This document shows positions 56,136 through 64,000 of a stretch of DNA of 64,000 bases, in pieces. The stretch lies in the NCBI GenBank assembly GCA_009993605.1, contig JAACTB010000007.1:310001-374000 (forward strand). The letters are read 5' to 3'. The DNA is from Erythrobacter sp. (GTDB lineage: Bacteria > Pseudomonadota > Alphaproteobacteria > Sphingomonadales > Sphingomonadaceae). The position numbers and the translations under genes were made by a program. Position 1 is the first letter of the stretch. Every line of letters begins with the position of its first letter. The notes beneath the pieces are model-generated. The model saw only the letters and a list, made by a program, of their open reading frames with translations, made no database searches and was not told the DNA's origin.

Positions 56136-57464
56136 TCCGCGCGGCATCAGGTCAATGGCCGCACCGGCCATCGCTTCCGCGCCGGTCGCGATCACCGCTT
56201 CGGCATCGGGCGCCCAGAACGGCGAATGAAGCGAGGGCAACGGCGTGCCGTTTTCCGTGAGTGCTTGGAGCATGGGCGCGGGTGTGCCGCTGATCCAGAA
56301 GATCATCGATTCGACATCGTCCGGCGCGGCGCGGCGAAACTGGCTGAAATCCTCGCCGCCCATCACGGCAGGCCATTCCATAACCCGCGTTTCCCCGAAC
56401 CGATCGCGGAAGGCGGCAGCGCGTGCTTGCGTGAAGTCGGGATCGTTGAAGGTGGACGGGGTGTAGGGATCCTCCACCGTCACCACCGGCATCAATTCGT
56501 CCGGCAGGCCCGCTGTCATCGCCGCACCGCGCGCGACGCGACGGATACCGTCGAGCAGCAGCTTGCGGCTCTCGTCCGAATAGCTGCGCACCGTCAGCTG
56601 CAGCTTCGCCTCGTCAGAGATGATGTTGTGCTTGGCGCCCGAATGGAAGCTGCCGACGGTGATCACCGCCGGATCGAGCGGCGAGCTGTTGCGGCTGACG
56701 ATGGTCTGGAACTGCATGACCATGTTCGAGGCCAGCACGATCGGATCGACCGTCGTATGCGGATAGGCGCCGTGCCCACCCACGCCCTTCACCGTGATGT
56801 CGACGCTGTCCACATTGGCGAGCGCATAGCCCGGCGTGTAGCCGATCGTCCCGGCAGGCGCGGGTGCGGCCGCGTCATGGAAAGCCAGCGCGTAATCTGG
56901 CTTGGGGAAGCGGGTGTATAGCCCGTCCTCCAGCATGGCGAGAGCGCCCAGCCCCAATTCCTCGGCGGGCTGCAAGACCATGACGAGCGTGCCCTGCCAT
57001 TGGTCCTTGTGATCCACTAATTGCTGCGCGGCACCGATGAAACCGGCCATATGCGTGTCATGCCCGCAGGCATGCATCACGCCCGTGGTGACGCCGCTGG
57101 CGGGCGTCGCCGTAACCTTCGATGCGAAAGGAAGACCGGTCTGTTCGACCACCGGCAGCCCGTCCATATCGGCGCGCAGCAGCACGGTCGGCCCGTCGCC
57201 GTTCTTCATCACCGACACGACGCCGGTCCGACCGACACCTTCCGTCACCTCGAACCCGAGATCGCGCATCCGCTTGGCCAGCTTGGCGGCGGTCTTGTGC
57301 TCTTCGAAGCTGAGTTCGGGGTTGGCATGGAGATCGCGATAGAGTTCCATCAATTCCGGCATATCCTCCGCCACGCCCGCGCGAAGGTCCTGCGCCGAAA
57401 CGGCTCCGGGCGCAGCCATGGCCAGCGCCGCGATCCCGGCGAAGAATGTCGTCTTCAGCTTCAT
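56133..57464 (-). CDS. Secreted M20-family amidohydrolase
   Basis: 443 residues. A signal peptide ends near 'AVSAQD' (about residue 24). The M20D/AbgA-type hydrolase has 'HACGHDTHMAG' and 'LVMVLQPAEELGLGA', which supply the metal Cys/His/Asp and catalytic Glu. 'GVGGHGAYPHTTVDPIVLAS' leads into the dimerisation domain, and 'MGGEDFSQF' closes the site. It probably cleaves N-acyl amino acids or peptides in the periplasm. The start has GAGGAACAGG upstream. Confidence 0.9.
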   Translation of the reverse strand: MKLKTTFFAGIAALAMAAPGAVSAQDLRAGVAEDMPELMELYRDLHANPELSFEEHKTAAKLAKRMRDLGFEVTEGVGRTGVVSVMKNGDGPTVLLRADMDGLPVVEQTGLPFASKVTATPASGVTTGVMHACGHDTHMAGFIGAAQQLVDHKDQWQGTLVMVLQPAEELGLGALAMLEDGLYTRFPKPDYALAFHDAAAPAPAGTIGYTPGYALANVDSVDITVKGVGGHGAYPHTTVDPIVLASNMVMQFQTIVSRNSSPLDPAVITVGSFHSGAKHNIISDEAKLQLTVRSYSDESRKLLLDGIRRVARGAAMTAGLPDELMPVVTVEDPYTPSTFNDPDFTQARAAAFRDRFGETRVMEWPAVMGGEDFSQFRRAAPDDVESMIFWISGTPAPMLQALTENGTPLPSLHSPFWAPDAEAVIATGAEAMAGAAIDLMPRG

Positions 57465-57508
57465 AACCCTGTTCCTCTTTTTCCGAAGGCCCGCATCCGC
57501 CGGTCCTT

Positions 57509-59308
57509 TTACAATCCGTAGACCACCTGCAGACCGACCGACAGCGCCGTCACCATGATCAGCACCAGCGGCACGCCCGTCTTGACGTAATCGCTGAAAG
57601 CATAACCGCCCTCCGCCATGATCAGCATGTTGGTCTGATACGCGATCGGCGTGGCGTAACACAAATTGCAGCCGAACAGCACGGCCAGCACCAATGGCTC
57701 TGCCGGAAGGCCAAGCTGGCTGGCGATGGCGAAGGCGATCGGCGTGCCTACCGTCGCCGCCGTGGCGTTGCTCGCGAAATTGGTCAGCACGGTCACGAAC
57801 AGCATGATCGCGGCGAGCGTCATGGCGGGCGAGAGATATTGCAAGCCGTGGGACAGCACTTGCCCCAGCCACAGCGCAGCGCCGCTATCGTCGATCAGGC
57901 GACCGAGCGCAATGCTGGCGGCGATGAGGACGATGACCTGAGCCGAGAGAGCTCGCCCCACCCGATCGAACTTGACGCATCCGGTGAGGAACATGGCGAT
58001 CGCGCCGGTAAGCGCGGAAATTGCGATTGGCAGCAATCCGATCGAGGCGGCACCGACCGACACGCCCATGATCCCCGCCGCCAGAATGGATTTGGATCGG
58101 CGCGGCAGCTCGCGCTTGCCTTCCAGCGTCAACAAGCTGTCACCGCCCGCAAAGGTTTGCAACTCCTCGGCCATTCCCATCACCAGAAGAACATCGCCTT
58201 CCGCAATGCGCAGATCGCCCGCATCGGTGAAGCGGTCCTTCTCGCCCAACAGGCGGTCGGGCCGGTGGATGCCGATTACCGCGACGCCGTAGAGATCGGC
58301 GATCCCCGAACTCGGCAAGGTGCGGTTGATGAGGCGCGAATCCGCCGTGACGGTCATTTCCACGACCGAGATATCCTCGCGGGTCTCGTTCGCCTTGCGG
58401 CGGATGCGGTCGATCACCCAACTGGGCGCCGCATCGCCGCGCAGAACGCGCATGGCCTCTTCGATCGCGGCATGTGTCCCCGTCATGCGCAGGCGCGATT
58501 GCGGGCGCAGCAGACCGCGCGGCACGTCGTGAAATTCGATATCGGCGGGCAGGCGCGAGGCGATCTCGGCGAGCGGGCGTCCGTTGAGCGGCGAGTCTTC
58601 CGACACGCGCAGGCGCGTCTCGAACCGCCGCAAGGCCGCAGCCTCGATCACGCGGTTATCGCCCAGCATTCGGGGCATCACCAGCCAGACGTAAGGCAGC
58701 GCGACCAGCGATGCCGCGACCACGATAGGCGTGAAATGAAACACGCCCATCTGCGGCATGCCCAGATCGACGGCGATAGAAACGACGAGGATATTGGTCG
58801 AGGTGCCGATCGTGGTCGCCAATCCACCCATCAGCGATGCGGCGTTGAGGGGGATCAACGTCTTGGAAGCAGGCAAGGCGCCACGCTGCGCCAGCGCCAC
58901 GAAGATCGGCAGCAGCAGGACGAGGACGGGCGTGTTGTTGACCCCCATCGACAGAACGAAGGTGACCACCAGCGAAAACAGCAGGCCGAGCTGGAGATTG
59001 ATCTTGAACAGACGCTCGAGAAACCGCGCCGCCGGTTCCAGCGCGCCGGTGACGACCAGGCCCCGCCCCATGATCATCAGCGCGCAGATCGTGATCAGCG
59101 CGTAATGGCCGAAGCCTCCGAAGGCGAGCGCCAGCCCATCCGTCGGGCTCGTTCCTTCGAGCGGAAAGAAATACAGGCCCACGGCTATCGCCGCGATGGT
59201 CAGCAGCGACACGATCTCCACCGACAAGCGTCCGCGCGCGAAGCCGACGAACATCGCGATAGTGACCGCCATGGCGGCTATTGCGTGGAAGGAGGGGATA
59301 CCGGGCAT
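57509..59308 (-). CDS. SLC13-family permease with TrkA-C domains
   Basis: 599 residues. Membrane domains at both ends flank a soluble middle (about 215-400) with two RCK/TrkA-C-like regions ('RLRVSEDSPLNGRPLAEIASRLP' and 'ADSRLINRTLPSSGIADLYGV'). 'SMGVNNTPVLVLLLPI' and 'GTSTNILVVSIAVDLGMPQMG' are the anion/sodium-binding hairpins of the DASS/SLC13 family. It may carry sulfate, citrate or dicarboxylate. It reads into the M20 hydrolase (44 bases), a possible operon. Confidence 0.9.
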   Translation of the reverse strand: MPGIPSFHAIAAMAVTIAMFVGFARGRLSVEIVSLLTIAAIAVGLYFFPLEGTSPTDGLALAFGGFGHYALITICALMIMGRGLVVTGALEPAARFLERLFKINLQLGLLFSLVVTFVLSMGVNNTPVLVLLLPIFVALAQRGALPASKTLIPLNAASLMGGLATTIGTSTNILVVSIAVDLGMPQMGVFHFTPIVVAASLVALPYVWLVMPRMLGDNRVIEAAALRRFETRLRVSEDSPLNGRPLAEIASRLPADIEFHDVPRGLLRPQSRLRMTGTHAAIEEAMRVLRGDAAPSWVIDRIRRKANETREDISVVEMTVTADSRLINRTLPSSGIADLYGVAVIGIHRPDRLLGEKDRFTDAGDLRIAEGDVLLVMGMAEELQTFAGGDSLLTLEGKRELPRRSKSILAAGIMGVSVGAASIGLLPIAISALTGAIAMFLTGCVKFDRVGRALSAQVIVLIAASIALGRLIDDSGAALWLGQVLSHGLQYLSPAMTLAAIMLFVTVLTNFASNATAATVGTPIAFAIASQLGLPAEPLVLAVLFGCNLCYATPIAYQTNMLIMAEGGYAFSDYVKTGVPLVLIMVTALSVGLQVVYGL

Positions 59309-59412
59309 CTCTCGGGATGACCGATCACAGGCGCGCGCGCGGAAAGCAAGGACTTAAGCGCCCGATGCAAGAGGCCCGCACTTGCGAACTCAGCGCGGAG
59401 CGCAAAAAACTC

Positions 59413-59497
59413 TGGTACCCCCGGCCGGACTCGAACCGGCACTTCGTTAGAAACTCGATTTTGAGTCGAGCGCGTCTACCAATTCCGCCACGGAGGC
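59413..59497 (-). tRNA. tRNA-Leu (anticodon CAA)
   Basis: 85 bases with encoded CCA and a long variable arm. The anticodon stem CTCGA/TCGAG encloses CTCAAAA, giving anticodon CAA. The T arm is GCCGGTTCGAGTCCGGC. The first acceptor pair is G-U. A run of six T follows the CCA on the minus strand and may be part of termination. Confidence 0.96.
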
Positions 59498-59561
59498 ACG
59501 GAAGCGGCGCGGATAGCGGAGGGGATCGCCAAAGACAATCCTCCCCTTGCCGCGCCGAACG

Positions 59562-60383
59562 TTACTTTTTCAGCGCGCCGACAAGCAGCTTGTGGAGCTT
59601 GGAATGGAGCGCGTCGTTCGCAGCGAGGACCTGGTTCGAATGGATCGGCATGGATCGCCCACGAAAATCGCTGACGAAACCGCCCGCTTCGCGCACGATC
59701 AGGCAGCCTGCCGCCGTGTCCCAATCGTTGAGCCCGCTCTCCCAGAACCCGTCGTAACGCCCGGCGGCGAGCCAGGCGAGATCGAGCGAGGCGGCGCCGA
59801 AGCGGCGAATGCCTGCGACCTGCGGCCCGATCGCCGAGAAGATCTTGGTCCATTCGGAAAAATCGCCGTGGCCCTGAAACGGCACGCCCGTGGCGATCAA
59901 AGCCTCGCTCAAATTGCGGCGGCCTGACACGCGCAGGCGCCCATCGTGCAGCCATGCGCCCCGGCTCTTTTCCGCCCAGAACGTCTCGTCGGTGATCGGT
60001 TGATAGACCACCCCGGCAGTCACGTCGCCCCATCCGCCGCCGCCCAGTTTGGGTTCCTGCACCGCGATGGAGATGGCGAAATGAGGGATGCCGTGGATGA
60101 AATTGCTGGTCCCGTCGAGCGGATCGATGATCCAGCGCGGCTTGTCGGGATCGCCTTCGATAGTGCCCGCTTCTTCCAGCACGAAGCCCCAATCGGGCCG
60201 CGCGGCCAGCAATTCGTCGTACAGCGTGCGTTCGGCCCGCATATCCGCCTTGCTGACGAAATCGGCCGGCCCTTTCTGGCTGACCTGAAGGTGCTCGACC
60301 TCGCCGAAGTCGCGCCGCATCCGGCCGCCCGCCTTGCGCGCTGCCTTTTCCATTACCCGGATGAGACCGGAAATCGCTGCCAT
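59562..60383 (-). CDS. suhB: Inositol-monophosphatase family phosphatase
   Basis: 273 residues. Lithium-sensitive Mg-dependent sugar phosphatase fold. 'FVLEEAGTIEG' holds the first acid ligand, 'WIIDPLDGTSNFIHGIPHF' the DPxDGT motif and 'LNDWDTAAGCLIVREAGG' the third. Substrate may be inositol phosphate or related; the SuhB name is by family. AGGAC precedes the ATG. It starts nine bases after efp and is co-transcribed with it. Confidence 0.9.
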   Translation of the reverse strand: MAAISGLIRVMEKAARKAGGRMRRDFGEVEHLQVSQKGPADFVSKADMRAERTLYDELLAARPDWGFVLEEAGTIEGDPDKPRWIIDPLDGTSNFIHGIPHFAISIAVQEPKLGGGGWGDVTAGVVYQPITDETFWAEKSRGAWLHDGRLRVSGRRNLSEALIATGVPFQGHGDFSEWTKIFSAIGPQVAGIRRFGAASLDLAWLAAGRYDGFWESGLNDWDTAAGCLIVREAGGFVSDFRGRSMPIHSNQVLAANDALHSKLHKLLVGALKK

Positions 60384-60392
60384 GATAAAGTC

Positions 60393-60956
60393 CTAGCTCG
60401 CCTTGCCGACGTAGCTCTGTTCGTACACGTCGACCACGATCCGCGTGCCGCTTTCGATATGCGGCGGGACCATGATGCGCACGCCGTTGTCGAGCACGGC
60501 GGGCTTGTAGCTGGACGAAGCGGTCTGCCCCTTCACCACCGCATCGGCTTCCACGATGGTGGCTTCGACCTGCGAAGGCAGTTCGACGCTGATGGGCTTT
60601 TCTTCCCACAGCTCCAGCTTCGCCTGCATCCCGTCCTGCAGGAACGGGCGCGCATCGCCGAGAAGATCGCTCGGCAGCATGATCTGCTCGTAGGTTTCCT
60701 GGTCCATGAACACGAGCATGTCGCCGTCTTCGTAGAGGAACTGGTAGTCCTTGGTGTCGAGCCGCACCTTCTCGACCGTGTCGGCGCTGCGGAAGCGGAC
60801 ATTCGTCTTGCGGCCGTCCTGCAGGTTCTTCATCTCGACCTGCATATAGGCCCCGCCCTTGCCCGGCTGGGTATGCTGGATCTTGGCGACCTTCCAGATG
60901 CCGCCTTCATATTCGAGGATGTTGCCGGGACGGATGTCCACGCCGCTGATCTTCAT
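60393..60956 (-). CDS. efp: Elongation factor P
   Basis: 187 residues, three beta-barrel domains. It relieves ribosome stalling at polyproline stretches. The modifiable tip lysine is Lys33 in '[12 protein letters not shown]', so a lysine-modifying type is expected, though no modifying enzyme lies here. The C-terminus '[20 protein letters not shown]' is family-typical. It leads the efp-suhB unit. Confidence 0.96.
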   Translation of the reverse strand: MKISGVDIRPGNILEYEGGIWKVAKIQHTQPGKGGAYMQVEMKNLQDGRKTNVRFRSADTVEKVRLDTKDYQFLYEDGDMLVFMDQETYEQIMLPSDLLGDARPFLQDGMQAKLELWEEKPISVELPSQVEATIVEADAVVKGQTASSSYKPAVLDNGVRIMVPPHIESGTRIVVDVYEQSYVGKAS

Positions 60957-61128
60957 AAGGGATGTGCCTTCGTCTGTGCCGGGCCTGTCGGACGCCCGCG
61001 CAAGTGTGCCGGGCGCTTAGCCGAGCACGCGCCGAACGACAAGGCTGGCGAAGGAGCGCTTGCCCTTTCGGCATCGGGCCGGAGGCTCTCGGGTGGCGGG
61101 GCGCGTGGCGATGCTCTATATCGCAGGC

Positions 61129-61491
61129 ATGACGGTTCGAGCCTTCGCTTCCCTCCTGGCCCTCTGCGGGGGGCTTCTCTCTTTCGCCAGCCCGGCCATG
61201 GCGCGCGACATCGGGGTCGTGCCGCAGGGTCGCTATCAATGCGCGCTCCCCGGCGATGCCGAGGGTCGCGCCTATGTCGCGGTGCCCGATCTCTCGTTCC
61301 GCATATCCAGCGCCTCGCGCTACAGCCATGTATCCGGCAAGGGCATCTACCTGTTCGAAGGCGATACGCTCGTCTTCACGCGCGGCCCGCTCAAGGACAT
61401 GCGATTGCGCCGGATCCCCGGCGGACTGTTCCAGCAGGTGAAATCGGACGGAACGCTCGGCCGCGTGCGGTGCAATCGCATCGCGCGCTAG
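61129..61491 (+). CDS. Small secreted protein, unknown
   Basis: 120 residues from ATG 61129, where a clean signal peptide (cleavage near 'SPAMA/RD', residue 22-23) begins; an upstream start would add 23 residues. The mature protein has two cysteines likely to pair ('GRYQCALP' and 'GRVRCNR') and beta-rich 'GKGIYLFEGDTLVFTRGPLKDMRLRRIPGG'. It resembles small periplasmic proteins of sphingomonads, with no known function. It converges on the M23 peptidase gene (3 bases between stops). Confidence 0.7.
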   Translation: MTVRAFASLLALCGGLLSFASPAMARDIGVVPQGRYQCALPGDAEGRAYVAVPDLSFRISSASRYSHVSGKGIYLFEGDTLVFTRGPLKDMRLRRIPGGLFQQVKSDGTLGRVRCNRIAR

Positions 61492-61494
61492 CGT

Positions 61495-62211
61495 TTAGTT
61501 GCCGTCCTGCGCACCCTTCCCCGACAGCAAGGGATAGGGATTTACCGCATTCGCGGGCTCCCACCACTCGGCGTCGGGCGTGGTCTGGAGGATCGCGAAA
61601 TGGAGATGCGGCGCATCGGGCGATGCGTTGCCGGTGCTCCCGACCGTGCCCAATCGCTGGCCCCGCCGCACGCGCTGCCCTTCGCGCAGGCCCTCCGCAT
61701 ATTCGTCCATATGGGCGTAGTAGTGGATGGTCTCGCCATCGGCCGAGCGGACATAGATCGTGTTGCCGCCCGCGTCGGAACGGAACAGGCGCTCGATCTC
61801 TCCGGGCGCTGCGGCGACGACGCTGGTCCCGCGTGGCGCCATGATGTCGATCGCTTCGTGCAAGCGGCTGCCACCGCCGCGCGAATCAGTAAAGGTATCG
61901 CTGAGATCGGCAGGCCGCACATTCAGCACTGGGATCAGCAGATCGGTGGTCTGGCCCGCGGCAGGCGCGCGCACGACGCGGGTGTTGAGAGAAGCGGCGT
62001 TGCGCGCCTGATCGCTGATCGGCGTTTCCAGTCCGGCCTGAGACGGCGATGCGGGCCCGGTAGGGCTCGGCGCAGCGGCAGCAGGGCTGGTCTTTTCGAT
62101 CTGGCTGTCGCTGCGCGCATTCTCGATCAGGCTGCCGCCCGCCACGATCCACACCATGCTGGTGACGGTGGCCGTAACGATGATGGTGAGAATGCGATCG
62201 GCGAATTTCAT
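61495..62211 (-). CDS. M23-family (LytM) metallopeptidase
   Basis: 238 residues. An N-terminal membrane anchor (about 8-28) and a Pro/Ala-rich linker precede the LytM domain. 'RLHEAIDIMAPRGTSV' has the first zinc His and Asp, and 'PHLHFAIL' the last His pair. 'GNTIYVRSADGETIHYYAHM' is the usual middle. It should cut peptidoglycan cross-bridges or act as an activator. Zinc ligands look complete. It lies 31 bases after the L,D-transpeptidase gene, same strand. Confidence 0.9.
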   Translation of the reverse strand: MKFADRILTIIVTATVTSMVWIVAGGSLIENARSDSQIEKTSPAAAAPSPTGPASPSQAGLETPISDQARNAASLNTRVVRAPAAGQTTDLLIPVLNVRPADLSDTFTDSRGGGSRLHEAIDIMAPRGTSVVAAAPGEIERLFRSDAGGNTIYVRSADGETIHYYAHMDEYAEGLREGQRVRRGQRLGTVGSTGNASPDAPHLHFAILQTTPDAEWWEPANAVNPYPLLSGKGAQDGN

Positions 62212-62242
62212 CGGGTCACGATAGCCTGCGGTCTCGAATGCG

Positions 62243-63514
62243 TCACGCTTCGAATATCACGCGCGTCGATTGCGATACCATCCCTGCAAGCCGCGCCGCA
62301 TCCCAATTGGTGAGGCGCACGCATCCGCTCGATTGCGCCCGGCCGATCGTTTCGGGATCGGGCGTACCGTGGATGCCGTAATGCTCCTTGCTGAGATCGA
62401 TCCACACTACGCCGACCGGGCTGTTGGGCCCTGCGGGCAGGCTATGGGTCTCGCCATCACCCTTGCCGAGAACTTCGGGATCGTAGCTGTAGGTCGGATT
62501 ATAGGCTTCGCCTTCGATGTCCCACTCGCCTAGCGGCAAGGGAAACTGGCTCGAGCCGGAGCTGACGGTGAACAGCGCCACAAGCTTGTCCCCCTGATAG
62601 GCCTTCAACGTCTTGCCCGCCTTGCTGACGACGATGCGATCGACCTCGGGCTGGTCCGACCCCACGCCCAGCGCAGCAAGTGTGCGCTGCCAATTGCGAT
62701 CGCCGATCGCGCCCGGTTCGATGCGGTCACCGCCGATATTGGGTACGCGGATGCGCTGACCCGGGCGGAAGGTACTCTGCGCCGTGGCCGTGCCACTCGT
62801 GGTTGCGGTGGCTATGGGGGAAGATGTCGCGGAGGAGGTCGGCGTAGGTGTTGCCCCTCCCTGCCCGCTCATTCCCGCAGGCTGGCCATTGGGGTTAAGC
62901 TGTTTCAGGACATCGATCGTGGTATGGAACCGCTCCGCCAACCGCTCGTCGAGCGAGGTGTAGCCCAGGCGCTCCATCTTCGCCTTGGCGGCGGTATCTT
63001 CCGGTATCGCCTCGTAGTCGGCATCACCCCAATTTTCAGGGATGGTGACCACGCGGGTCGCGGGAATGCGGTCCCATTCGGCGAGCGCCTGTTTCGTCGC
63101 TTCGTCGAGCTCGCCCGACGTTTCGAGGTCGTTGGCTTCCTGGAAGCCCATGAGCGCATTCTCGGTGCTCATACCCATCTTGCCATCGATGACGCCTGGG
63201 CCGAAGCCGATGCGGTCCAGGACCACCTGCGCCTGCATGATCGGGCGCTTTTCGCTGTCGGGGATCGCGTCTTCGCCGCTCTGCTGACCCATATTACTGG
63301 AATTTTCGCCTGCCTGCGCGCTGTCGCGCATGGCCGCGCTATCGTTAGAAGCCATGGTGTCGGCGAGATTGTCCTCGCCGTAAGTGTCGTATCCGTAATC
63401 GGAGCCGGCATCCGCGGTGGCGGTGGTTTCCTCTCCGGTTTCGTTATCCTGCCCGCTCATGCTGCACGCGGCGAGCGCGAGCGAAGAAACGGCGGCGAAG
63501 ACGAGGTGGCGCAT
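62243..63514 (-). CDS. L,D-transpeptidase (YkuD) lipoprotein
   Basis: 423 residues. A signal ends in 'LALAAC' so it is a lipoprotein. A disordered Asp/Ser-rich stretch follows, then a peptidoglycan-binding domain ('VVLDRIGFGPGVIDGKMGMSTENALMGFQ', about 100-130), a low-complexity Thr/Ser linker and the YkuD domain with active Cys in 'QSSGCVRLTNWDAARL'. It should form 3-3 cross-links or attach proteins to the wall. The ATG at 63514 has GGGAGA upstream; a longer frame overlaps thiE. Confidence 0.91.
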   Translation of the reverse strand: MRHLVFAAVSSLALAACSMSGQDNETGEETTATADAGSDYGYDTYGEDNLADTMASNDSAAMRDSAQAGENSSNMGQQSGEDAIPDSEKRPIMQAQVVLDRIGFGPGVIDGKMGMSTENALMGFQEANDLETSGELDEATKQALAEWDRIPATRVVTIPENWGDADYEAIPEDTAAKAKMERLGYTSLDERLAERFHTTIDVLKQLNPNGQPAGMSGQGGATPTPTSSATSSPIATATTSGTATAQSTFRPGQRIRVPNIGGDRIEPGAIGDRNWQRTLAALGVGSDQPEVDRIVVSKAGKTLKAYQGDKLVALFTVSSGSSQFPLPLGEWDIEGEAYNPTYSYDPEVLGKGDGETHSLPAGPNSPVGVVWIDLSKEHYGIHGTPDPETIGRAQSSGCVRLTNWDAARLAGMVSQSTRVIFEA

Positions 63515-63567
63515 GATAATCTCCCGAACGGATTGACGAGGTTCGACCCCGCTTCGGGAGAATGAAC

Positions 63568-64000
63568 TCACGGACGCGCGATTTGCTCCGCAAAGGCTTT
63601 CACTATCGCAGCTTCGTCCCCGTTCCAGACCGCGCCAGACACAGCGAGGAAATCTGCGCCCGCCTCGATCAGCGGCCGGCAATTGTCCGGCGTGATGCCG
63701 CCGATGGCGACGCAGGGGATCTCGAACAGGCCGGACCACCATTCGATCAGGTCCGGTTCGGGCCGGTGCTCGCTCTGTTTGGTAGTGCTGGGGAAGAACG
63801 CACCGAAGGCGACATAGTCCGCCCCCGCCTCGCCCGCTTCCATCGCGAGGTGACGGCTGGCGTGGCAGGTGACGCCGATCTGAGCATCGCGGCCCAATTG
63901 CTCCCGCGCATCCTCCACCGTCCCGTCCTTCTGGCCGAGATGAACTCCGTCCGCCCCCAAACGCTTGGCGAGCGGGATCGAATCGTTGACGATGAAAGCG
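63568..64000 (-). CDS. thiE: Thiamine-phosphate synthase, C-terminal part
   Basis: At least 143 residues; the start lies beyond the window. Couples the pyrimidine and thiazole moieties to thiamine phosphate, a TIM-barrel enzyme. '[24 protein letters not shown]' opens the fragment with a family signature. '[16 protein letters not shown]' is the pyrophosphate/phosphate-binding loop, and '[21 protein letters not shown]' the glycine-rich phosphate end. Both IlvB and PoxB here use the product's diphosphate as cofactor. Confidence 0.92.
   Translation of the reverse strand, partial: AFIVNDSIPLAKRLGADGVHLGQKDGTVEDAREQLGRDAQIGVTCHASRHLAMEAGEAGADYVAFGAFFPSTTKQSEHRPEPDLIEWWSGLFEIPCVAIGGITPDNCRPLIEAGADFLAVSGAVWNGDEAAIVKAFAEQIARP

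Overview
The window looks like the chromosome of a GC-rich, aerobic alphaproteobacterium of the order Sphingomonadales, most like the Erythrobacter/Qipengyuania group. The signs are the gene families, a GTTC-N7-GTTC type SOS box, an XrtA/PEP-CTERM prsK-prsR-prsT cluster, a PstA with a long periplasmic insert and a RamB/ScfR-type regulator facing isocitrate lyase. The assignment is by inference, because there is no rRNA or other marker here. I see no insertion sequence, integrase, prophage or CRISPR array. Coding density is high and no gene-free stretch exceeds 300 bases.

Layout. 1-7 kb: the end of miaA, then branched-chain amino acid synthesis (ilvB-ilvH-ilvC, an I78-type inhibitor lipoprotein, a YceI protein, and leuA behind a leucine-rich leader peptide). 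7-13.6 kb: a membrane diguanylate cyclase, an amidohydrolase, a nitronate monooxygenase, a flavodoxin-like protein, recJ and tRNA-Glu. 13.7-20 kb: cytochrome bo-type quinol oxidase (cyoABCD), a small lipoprotein and a quinone-linked pyruvate dehydrogenase (poxB); both enzymes would act on the quinone pool. 20.2-27.6 kb: a complete phosphate module, phoR-pstS-pstC-pstA-pstB-phoU-phoB, with two candidate Pho boxes.

27.6-38.6 kb is the most notable part, an SOS/mutagenesis locus in two blocks. One block reads imuA-imuB. The other reads radical-SAM repair protein, DUF4130-UdgX fusion, dnaE2, extensin-like protein. Each block starts behind an exact GTTC-N7-GTTC box. An alpha/beta hydrolase lies between them on the opposite strand.

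38.7-45.5 kb: an FMN-binding stress protein, an APC amino-acid permease, an NSS sodium symporter, panB, a DUF475 membrane protein and a bile-acid-symporter-like protein. 45.5-52.2 kb: the XrtA/PEP-CTERM regulatory and glycosyltransferase operon (sugar transferase, prsK, prsR, prsT) with a candidate sigma-54 promoter. 52.3-56.1 kb: a small membrane protein, a RamB/ScfR-like regulator divergent from aceA, and a small protein. 56.1-64 kb: an M20 amidohydrolase, an SLC13 permease, tRNA-Leu, an inositol-monophosphatase-family enzyme, efp, a small secreted protein, an M23 peptidase, an L,D-transpeptidase lipoprotein and the end of thiE.

Several regulators lie next to their likely targets: phoB/phoR with pst, the RamB-like protein with aceA, PrsR with the exopolysaccharide sugar transferase, and LexA boxes with the mutasome.
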